In this document: in pieces, positions 56,368 to 64,000 of the stretch | Numbering within the stretch: position 1 is the first letter of the stretch | Layout: every line of letters starts with the position of its first letter | DNA from: Tetrapyrgos nigripes | Lineage: Eukaryota; Basidiomycota; Agaricomycetes; Agaricales; Campanellaceae | Reading direction: 5' to 3' | DNA length: 64,000 nucleotides | NCBI GenBank assembly: GCA_013368315.1 | Contig: JAACJM010000266.1 | Coordinates: 45,285-109,284 of the forward strand | Program-made: the position numbers and the translations under genes | The notes under the pieces: generated by a model | Databases searched by the model: none | The model's input: the letters and a program-made list of their open reading frames with translations, nothing else | What the model was told of the DNA's origin: nothing

Positions 56368-57311
56368 ATGTCCCGCAAATTCTTCGTCCCAGGAATCATC
56401 TTCCTTTTCGTGCCTTCGTGCTTAGCTTCTTGACGTCAATCTCACTTCCTACCATACACTTCCTCGATATTGTTCGCATTCATTTCGGTGGTGTCAGGGT
56501 GTCCCTGATGAGGCGAAGAAGCTGTTTGCCCAAGAGACGCGGGTACGTCTTTCGCTCTCGAGCTGAAAAGCCCAGTCGTCTCAAACCATTTGCTCTCCTC
56601 GTTGTCGGATACTCTACAGTTTGGTATCTGGTAAGCGAGGATTTTTTCTACCATGGAGAATTACTCACGAGAGATTTCCACACTGCCAGGGGAATCTGCG
56701 AATACGACCTCAACGACGACTCGACATGTGTGCATACCGGGCATGGATACGACTTTGCGTTGATTGGTGTCGATCTTAGCTCTGGCAGTCCGCAGATCAT
56801 CCAAGCGAACATTGGAGCAGGTTGGACTAGAGGTTTGGCGGTACATCCTGTTGGTAAGGAGTCTTCCTCGAGTACATCATGGACAATCCCCCACTTACAT
56901 GGCTTCCTCAAGCTACTGCCGTAACCTTCATTGCTCTATGCCTTTCCTTCTCTTCCAACGTCGCTGTGCTCTTGGGGGCTATGATCGCTTCGTTCCTAGC
57001 GGCGTTCTTGACCTTTCTGGCTTTTATCATCGACATTGTGCTGTACGCCCGCGTTCACAGTAAGGCCCACGACGTGGATAGTAGATGGGATATCGACACG
57101 GCACCAGGTACGTATCGCGTTTGCATACTGGAACATCCAGCTCGATTGAGAGTTTTCATCAGGTTTTTGGTTGACTTTCGTCTCCCTCCTATGCACACTT
57201 TTCGCCACATGCACAGTCTTTATTGGTCGCCGAAATGCGGCCGACTCGTCACCAAGTTATCCTATGTTGTCGAAACCGTCTGGATTCTTCTCGCGGTTCA
57301 GGAGAAACTGA
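56368..57311 (+). pseudogene. PalI/SUR7-like copy 2, frameshifted first exon
   Basis: Same exon plan as copy 1, including an 11-nt exon (TTTGGTATCTG). The first exon starts ATG TCC CGC AAA TTC TTC but has lost one base near 56412 relative to copy 1 and runs into TGA. After SISLPTIHFLDIVRIHFGG a second frame change is needed near 56500 to reach VPDEAKKLFAQETR. The rest is well kept: CEYDLNDDSTCVHTGHGYDF, GAGWTRGLAVHPVATAVTFI, FLAAFLTFLAFIIDIVLYAR and an end PSGFFSRFRRN with stop at 57309. Either a young pseudogene or a functional gene with two base errors in this sequence. Confidence 0.7.
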
Positions 57312-57611
57312 TCATGAGGGAGGATGAAGACATCAGATTGAAAAAGGGTTTATTCTGATCAATCTCACCACATCCGTATGCATCATGACGGTCCCTAGTT
57401 CGACATCAATCTTCCTCACATCGCGTTCGTTCAGTGATCAAATAGTTCTTATTCTTGACACGTTGTTCCATTCCTGACTGCAGGAATTATACCAATAAAG
57501 TGGATATCATTAGTAGGAAATTTGTATTTGAGCAATTAAATACACAAGAAAACTCATCAATCAGACGCATGCACAACAGAAATCCCCCTGTCAATCAACA
57601 AAGTAGCCAGC
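57312..57611. other. Short convergent spacer
   Basis: About 300 bases of 3' flanks, no gene seen. Confidence 0.5.
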
Positions 57612-58835
57612 TCAACTCAACCAAGTTGTCCACTGACTCTGCTTGCCCTGGAAGACTTGCGCAATTTCCCTGGCGACAATCCTATTGGCTTGCTCGCTTG
57701 GGTGTAGCTCGTCATACCTAGGTAAGATAATCAGTCATGACTCCGCACCCATGAAGATGAAAAGCAGGAAAGGCAAGGAGAACTCACCACAGATAACTGT
57801 CCCTGGCCGGCCCATTAACGATAGAACAAAACCCACTCTTCGGGTCATTCTGCTTGAAGACACAGGGGCGGATGCATCCCGTCACGTTATACGGTACAGT
57901 TCCATTGAGATAGAGTCCCGGATGGTCATAGATGTCTTGGAAGAGCGAGTGGGAGTCGAAGTATGCTGGTATAAAAGAGTAGATAGGGAGATCGTATTAG
58001 AGCACTGGATACGTAGACGCGTAGTTGCATGTCCTCACCAATGTGCGCACCAGGTAACGTTGATGCCAAATCTTTCAGCATGAGTTTGGTCAAAGCATTC
58101 CCAGCTTCTACCATCTCGGTCATCTGCACAGACCAAGCTGTACTGTTCCTCTCCTTTAGCCAGAACCAAGTGTAGTACGAGTTTGCTGAGTAGAGGATGA
58201 CGTGCTGGAGAGGGATCATCTGAGGGTAGCACAGGAGCAGATGTTAGAGAAAGAGCTAGGGAAAGCGACATGGACAAACTCACATTTTGGACAATAAAAT
58301 TCCTCGCCCCACCCTTATCATAGAGCATCTTGACCCAATTCACCATACACTTCGCTACATCCACCACGGTGACCCCAGGATCATTCCCAGTAAGCAACGC
58401 ATTGGCTCCCAAATCATTCGTCCCAATCCAAAGCGTATACACTGTATCCTTCCCACCAACGTTCTTCCCCGCATCCGTTGTATGAAAATTAAAGTAGGAG
58501 GGAAGTTGGGACTCGGAGACCGGAGGGCCGGACGATACGTCAATTTATTAGAGCATGTAGCGCCGGATTTGGCGAAAGGATAGAGTGTGGTCTTGGTGTA
58601 GCCTGAGAGATAGACTGGCCAGGCTTGAGCATCAGACCGTCCCCTACGTTGACGATGTCAGTATAGGAGTCGCCGAAAGTGACGAAGGATTTGATTTGAT
58701 TGGGTTGAAGGGATTATCGAGGGTAGGAATCCCCAAAGACAATAGTTTTTGGTGATTGTGGAGGGCAGAAACGCCAAGAGCTATGCAACCGACGACAAGG
58801 GTTACGCAGAGGGCAGAGATTAGGGTAGGTCTCAT
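57612..58835 (-). pseudogene. GDSL (SGNH) esterase copy 1, several frameshifts
   Basis: Start ATG at 58835 opens a signal peptide (LISALCVTLVVGCIALGVSA). The catalytic block KSFVTFGDSYTDIVN follows in a different frame, with no acceptor AG between them. Compared with copy 2, one base is missing near 58607 (after GDG) and another near 58520 (before ESQLPSYFNFH). Downstream the gene reads well: TVYTLWIGTNDLGANALLTG, an intron, MIPLQHVILYSANS, and finally YDELHPSEQANRIVARE with the Asp/His pair, stop at 57612. The Ser (GDSY), Asn (GTND) and Asp-x-x-His (DELH) of the hydrolase triad and oxyanion hole are all still encoded. The intact protein would be a secreted acyl/carbohydrate esterase. Confidence 0.75.
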
Positions 58836-59397
58836 GATGTTAGACTTTGAACTTGAAGTGAGAGCGAAGAGAGGAAGAGTAGCAAAGTACAAGAGACGCG
58901 ATAGATGATGGCGGCGCTGGATTCCCTCAGACATTCTGTGAGGTCAGAGATAACGGTCATACAAGCCTCTCACATCCGGTAGCCTATTTGTCTGCAGTGC
59001 CAACGTTTCATGATTTGCGAATTTGCATCCATGGGTGCAAGTTCGTTTGTGATGACACAACTTGATCAGAGCTTGCCTAGATCATCTAGAGCTTGACATC
59101 TGGTCTGGAAGAATCCTATACGAGCTCATAAGCAAGACGCGCAAAAAACAATGAGAAGGAAGTGACCATCAGCGAGGAGAAGTCTGGCCACGCGTACGAG
59201 GCAGGCGATATGGCTGACAGTGACCGATCTTCGGTAAGGATCACAACGTCACATTTACAATGTCTCTTGGCTGTCAAGCTATTTTTAGAGCGGTTGCCCT
59301 CATACACGACTCAAGACTTCAAGATTCTTGTATACGAGCATCCAGATACACATACAAAAAGTACTTATGGGCACAATCCAGTCTGTAACCGGGTAAT
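58836..59397. other. Promoter of GDSL copy 1 and 3' flank of copy 2
   Basis: 560 bases, no gene seen. Confidence 0.5.
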
Positions 59398-60603
59398 TTA
59401 GCTCAACCAAGTCGCCCACTGACTCTCTTTACCCTCAAATACTTTTGCAATTTCCCTAGCCACGATCCTATCGGCTTGTTCGCTAGGGTGCAGCTCATCA
59501 AACCTATGTGAGATGGTCGATCAGCTCCAGTTTATGACGCAACATACATGAAAGCACGAAGAAAGGAAAGGGAAGGAAAGAAAAAAGGTGAAAGAAAGGA
59601 GACCTAAACGCACCACAAATAACTGTCTCGATCCGTCCCATTGACAACAGTACACACTCCGCTATCCGGAACGTTGAGCTCAAATACACAAGAGTTGATG
59701 CATCCAGTAACGTTAAATGCAGGTGCAGTTCCATTGAGGAAGTTTTCTGGGTGGTCAAACATGTCTTGGAAGAGAGAATGCGAGTCAAAGTATGCTAGAG
59801 AGGATACGTCAGAGCCTGGAATACGTAGTGTTGATAAAGAAGGACGATGCACTCACCAACATGAGCATCATCCAAAGTCGGTGCCAAATTTTGCAGCATC
59901 AGTTTGGTCAACTCGTTCCCGGCTTCAACCTGTTCCGTCATTTGGACAGACCACGCCGTGGTGTTTCTGTCTGTAAACCAGAACCGGTTGGGGTACGAGT
60001 CCGCCGCGTATAGGATGGTGTGTTGCAGTGGGATCATCTGCGTGTAGCGTTGCAAGTCAGAACCTGGCATCAGAAAGCATTGTTCCAGCTAAAAGATAGA
60101 GACAGACTCACATTTTGGAAAACAAAATTCCTAGCACCACCTTGCTCATAAAGCACCTTCACCCAATTAACCATACACTCTGCTACATCCACCACTGTAA
60201 CCCCCGGATCGTCTCCGGTAAGCAATGCGCTCACACCCAAATCATTCGTCCCAATCCAAAGCGTATACACCGTATCTCTCCCGCCGACCTTCTCCCCAGC
60301 ATCCGTTGCATGAAATTCGAAATAAGAAGGAAGCTGGGACTCGAATACTGGAGGGAATGGGCGGAACGTGAGATTGTTGGAGCATGTAGCACCGGATTTG
60401 GCGAATGGAAGAGAGTAGTGTGGGTGTAACCTGAGAGGTAGACCGGCCAGGCTTGAGCGTCGGAGCCGTCGCCTTTGTTGACGATGTCGTGTAGGAGTCG
60501 CCGAAAGTGACGAATGATTTTATTTGGTTTGGTTTGAGGGGATTGTGAAGGCCGAGACTCCGACAGCGATGACGAGGGCGGGAAGAAAGCTGAAGAGTTT
60601 CAT
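59398..60603 (-). pseudogene. GDSL (SGNH) esterase copy 2, two single-base frameshifts
   Basis: ATG at 60603 begins a signal peptide (LFSFLPALVIAVGVSA). TKSFVTFGDSYT gives the nucleophile Ser. One base is missing just after this block (near 60491) and a second near 60405, before PFAKSGATCSN. From there the gene is intact: ESQLPSYFEFHATDAG, TVYTLWIGTNDLGVSALLTG, then exons MIPLQHTILYAADSY, FDSHSLFQDMFDHPENFLNG and FDELHPSEQADRIVAREIAK, stop at 59398. All catalytic residues are present. No intron can bridge the two breaks without removing conserved residues. Because both are single-base losses in an otherwise clean gene, a sequencing error is as likely as true decay. Confidence 0.7.
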
Positions 60604-61160
60604 GATCGGTTTGAGGAGAGGTCGGAATTTTGAGGTAACGATACCTGGACGCGACGAAGGTTGGGTGAGTTTGGGACCTAGACTGGAGTTTTTAAGAAAA
60701 GCCTCACCGACATCTTTAGCCATTTATGCCCGTTCACCTGATACTCCCTTCACACGTCGTAGCCCCATAAGAACCGCTTTTTCGAAAACGTTTTGCATTT
60801 GCAAGAATAATTTGATGGATCCATGACGTTTTGCCAGTGTTTTACCGCACTCGTGACCAAGCTGGAATCTGTTAGAAACGTGTAAGAGAAACGTAAAAGA
60901 GCCAAAAATAAGAGAATCGTTCGACAACTCGTAGGCAAAAATATAATTGTTGCATGTTCTCAACAGGTCCAATCAAGACGGCCCGCTGGTCCCAATTTCT
61001 TCTCAGCCCCGAGATACATCCGGACGAACAGCAGAGCAATCAGAAGTGACGAAGTAGAAGTTATTATAATTCCAAGCAGACAGACCACGTACAATGCATA
61101 TCCAACAGCTAAACACCGGCTTAACCCAACCAGCCCACTCATCTACACTTCTAAACCTTC
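60604..61160. other. Promoter of GDSL copy 2 and 3' flank of the proline-rich gene
   Basis: About 560 bases; only short unconserved frames. Confidence 0.5.
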
Positions 61161-62003
61161 TCATCTCCGGGCAGACGTAGGCTTGGGAATCCCATAAGCC
61201 TTCTCGAAAAACTCGTCCAACCACTCAAAGAACACCTCTTTATCTTCTTGCGACAGATTTGCCCAATTTATGACCATCTCCTCTTCCTCCTCCTGCTCTG
61301 GTTCCTGTACTACAGGCTGGGGCTCACGCTGGTAAGAAGGTGTTCGTGAAGGTAGCGCAGGCGGTGTGGGTTTGGACGACGTCACCGAAGACGTTGTTGA
61401 CGCAGATCCGGAACGTTTGGGTAGCATAGGAGGAGCACTTGGAGTTTTGCCAAGATATGATGGCACCCTTGCACCAAGATTTGAAGATCCGGTCGAGCTG
61501 GTTCTAGCTGGTAACGGAGGAGGAGCTGGCCTTGGACTAGGTGTTAACGACGGTGATTGACCAGGTAAAACAGGTTTTGTTGACTTTTTGATGACTGGAG
61601 GACCACCCGGCCGTGCATTTGGTGCTGGACTCGGCGAAGATGACGGTGGTATAGGAACATCTGCGGCACTAGACGTAGCCCGTCTGACCGGTGGAGGGGG
61701 AAGCGGGGCTTTTTCTTGTGGACGACTCCTCGAGTTTATACGAGGTGGTGGAGGTGGACGCGGCCCTTCGCCGTTATAAGGATTCCAATTCGTGTCCTTC
61801 ATCGATACACTGTTCGCTTGAATGAGTCTAGTTCTCTTGGAGGATGAAGGCGGAAGAAATGAACCTAGTATTTCGGTCCTTTGTATTCTGGACCTTATTA
61901 ACAGTAGCATCTTTAGCTTTTACTGTTTTCTGCTTTAATTCTGCAACTTTTGAGAGGATTTAGTATCAAAATGAAGGAAAATGCAGGACTTACAGGTAGG
62001 CAT
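61161..62003 (-). CDS. Proline-rich protein with C-terminal WANLSQEDKEVFFEWLDEFF motif
   Basis: Exons (minus) 62003-61994, 61946-61865 and 61809-61161 join in phase to 246 residues. The first exon is only 10 nt (MPT plus one base). The N-terminus MPTFAELKQKTVKAKDATVN and DRNTSVSMKDTNWNPYNGEG is followed by about 150 residues rich in poly-Pro and PPxPxR/PALPSR stretches that would bind SH3 or EVH1 domains. The C-terminal block INWANLSQEDKEVFF and EWLDEFFEKA is a short amphipathic helix pair that I recall from other basidiomycete proteins of this shape. By composition it could be an actin-patch adaptor, but that is inference. No signal peptide or membrane helix. The start and all junctions depend on the 10-nt exon; the rest does not. 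Confidence 0.7.
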
Positions 62004-62226
62004 GTTGGTGGTTGCAGATCAAGCGCGGTCGGCAAAGTGTACAGCCTCAGGCCTAGACCCGACACGGTGGTGTGATATCCATCTCCCTCTTATCTTCTGG
62101 TAGAACTGCTGAACTGCATTCGCGTTTATTCTCTTATTATAACATATTTATTGACCCAAGCAAAAATTCCAGACTCAAGAACTCAGAAATCGCACCTGCG
62201 AGATATCGAACCGCCCTAGGGCTTCA
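62004..62226. other. Short spacer upstream of the proline-rich gene
   Basis: Presumed promoter of the proline-rich gene and 3' end of the WD-repeat gene. Confidence 0.5.
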
Positions 62227-64000
62227 CTACGTGTTAAAAGTCAAAATACTCTCCCTAATCTTCAGCTTGACGCTCCTGTCTGCTACCCAATCAAATGAGA
62301 CAAACTTGAGTGTTTCGGCTGTCGTCATTATGCCTATGAATCATTATGGTCAGCCTAGCACTCGCATATAAAATTAAGCACACTCACCCTCCTCCCCGAC
62401 ATTGAAACCTAACTTCTTATACGGTTCATCGCCATCACTAGCATTTTTCCCTGCAGTTCCTCCCGTCCCACCCACCCTCCAATCCCCCCAATAGTTCTAC
62501 TACTCTGCCTCGGAGGTGCTCCAGGGTTGAAAAAACTCGAAAAGCTCGACCCAACTTTCCAAACCAATGCTACACTTTCCTTCAAACTCAACGTAACCAA
62601 TCTCCTACCATCAGGCGAGAAACTGCACGCAGTAATTGGCTCCTTGTGCGCCTCGAGGACGTACAACCGTATGGCGGTTTTCAAATCATACATAACGATA
62701 GTGCCCTCTGAAGTTCCAACGGCGAGACGCTGTGAGGAAACGTGGAAATCGATGGAGGGAAAGCTAAACGAAATTTAGCTGAGCTACATAGCCATCCATA
62801 GCAAAGATGAAGTTGCAACTCACGTTTTGACAACATGCCCCAAGATCTCCGTCACCGTATCCAATACCGCATCTCTATCCTTTCCACCTGTAGAATTGGG
62901 ATCCAGACTCTTTACCACCGCTTCCAACAGTTTAGGAAGGTTAGGAAGTAACACCAGAGGACGCTTTCGAATTAAGAACGCCAGTATTTGTAACACCGCT
63001 TTTCGATGCTCCAACACGGAATCCTTCGAGTCTTTATCTCCTCCGGCTGCCGCACTCGCTGAAGCTCCATCACCTGCTCCTCCTGTAGTACTACTTGGTC
63101 TATCACCGCTTAGGCTGGAAGTCCCTGTGATCTCCATCCCCAATGTCATGACAAAGAGTCCCCTTGCCTCTTCTCTACCTGCGATTGCCAAGACTGCATT
63201 ACGAGCCACAGCACTGACTGTAGTTGTAGATGTTACCGCTCCAGTAGTGACTAGACTGGCACTGGTCGCCCTAGACAGCGAAGAGGGGTTGGACTTTGAT
63301 GGAGATGGAGAGCTATGTACTGGTTTAACTGGTGACGAAGAGATACCAGGGGCAGGTGGAGGAAATGTAGTAGTTGCCATTAACTCCTTTCTCGCACTTG
63401 TAGCCAGGACGAATAATCTACGTAGAATCTCCACCGCCATGTAATGCTGCCAAACATGGAAACCTCGGGAGGAGAGATCGATAGCAAGGATTAGATAGCT
63501 GGGATGGAAGTGTACTGGGGCATGGTGAGAGTGTTGAGGGTACGCGGAATGTAGGTAGAGGGAGATAGACTTGGTAATGTCGGTCAAAGCACTGCAAGGA
63601 GGGAATAGGACTATGAGTCTAAATGTAACGCAGTTCTAAGGGAAAGTAGCCTACCTGGTAGAAAACAGACTATATTTCTCCGCCGCTAGATAACCACATA
63701 GAAATAACGAAAGAGCAGCAGTGCGAGACTCTTGATCTGCCTCCGGTTGTAGACTCGGTACTACTCAATCGTAAGATTCACTTCCCAATTGACAACAACT
63801 CTCCTAAAAGCAGACGACTTACGATGTTGCTGCCATTCATTAACCAAAGCAATGGTCTCCTCATCTGACAACCTCACCACCGCAGCGTCAAATAGCGTCC
63901 GTACAGCGTGCCGTAGCTCAACTGATATCAAGGTCAGACGCGAACATATATTCTGCCTTCTCAACACCCACCCGATCGCATCAAACCACTTCTGCGCCAG
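62227..64000 (-). CDS. C-terminal part of a WDR7-like WD-repeat protein (partial)
   Basis: Exons (minus) 64000-63823 (open at the window edge), 63736-63656, 63591-62824, 62763-62388 and 62333-62227, with stop TAG at 62227-62229. Conserved pieces: LLRAV-type helices followed by FDAAVVRLSDEETIALVNEW, SRTAALSLFLCGYLAAEKYS, SISLYLHSAYPQHSH, and a final WD repeat YDLKTAIRLYVLEAHKEPIT-ACSFSPDGRRLVTLSLKE-VALVWKVGSSFSSFF. It ends VSFDWVADRSVKLRIRESIL-TFNT. An alpha-helical stretch between an N-terminal and a C-terminal WD set, and this exact kind of tail, are known from fungal WDR7/rabconnectin-3-beta relatives linked to V-ATPase assembly. A Ser/Gly-rich insert (about 62950-63380) interrupts the helical part. 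The N-terminal half lies outside the window, so the family call is moderate. Confidence 0.7.

Noticed and set aside
1..64000. CRISPR arrays, prokaryotic operons or rRNA genes
   Set aside because: No regularly spaced identical repeats, no ribosome binding sites and no rRNA-like sequence were seen; the intron structure shows a fungal nucleus.

Overview
This window is nuclear DNA of a filamentous basidiomycete, most likely an agaricomycete. Genes are split by many 45-75 nt introns with GT-AG ends and CTAAT/CTGAC branch sites. Both strands are used and there are no operons. The gene content fits: a laccase-type multicopper oxidase with 11 exons, a GMC (aryl-alcohol-oxidase-like) oxidoreductase, GDSL esterases, a DUF6534 seven-helix membrane protein, a BCS1-type AAA ATPase with a long tail, and mushroom-type transcription-factor C-termini. 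All gene models were spliced by eye from the sequence. Where I give exon coordinates, the reading phase was checked across the junctions.

Layout. 0-7 kb: the 3' end of a fungal-specific transcription factor, a two-domain ABM-like protein, an uncertain Ser/Pro-rich reading frame, and a BCS1-like AAA ATPase (minus). 7-14 kb: almost 7 kb with no convincing gene. 14-20 kb: an unusual laccase paralog, TSR2, and a GRGG-motif protein (minus). 20-28 kb: gene-poor DNA with a LINE remnant and a TA-flanked MITE, plus two conserved fungal proteins of unknown function. 28.6-40 kb: a tRNA-Leu(UAA) with an intron, an MFS monocarboxylate-type transporter, a tandem pair of thioredoxins, a 759-residue protein ending in a CAAX box, and an HPP membrane protein. 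40-50 kb: a dithiol glutaredoxin divergent from HPP, a tandem pair of four-helix membrane proteins (the upstream copy is broken), a GMC oxidoreductase, and a DUF6534 protein. 50-54.5 kb: a hAT-type non-autonomous element with a decayed BED finger, dispersed repeats, and a small beta-sandwich-like gene whose 5' end carries a 101-bp tandem duplication. 54.6-60.6 kb: a tandem pair of PalI/SUR7 membrane proteins (the second frameshifted) and a tandem pair of GDSL esterases (both frameshifted as read here). 61-64 kb: a proline-rich protein and the C-terminal part of a WDR7-like WD-repeat protein.

Themes. (1) The laccase paralog at 14-16 kb has an intact 527-residue frame but has lost both L1 copper-ligand histidines, one L2 histidine, both partners of one conserved disulfide and the substrate-site Asp. 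It keeps the full type-1 copper site and the L3/L4 ligands, so it should not reduce O2 like a normal laccase. (2) Between 31 and 61 kb there are four separate tandem gene pairs, three of them with at least one disrupted copy. This is the signature of a local gene birth-and-death zone, although unpolished single-base indels in the assembly are a serious alternative. (3) Redox genes cluster loosely (laccase, two thioredoxins, glutaredoxin, GMC oxidase); I infer no shared pathway from this.
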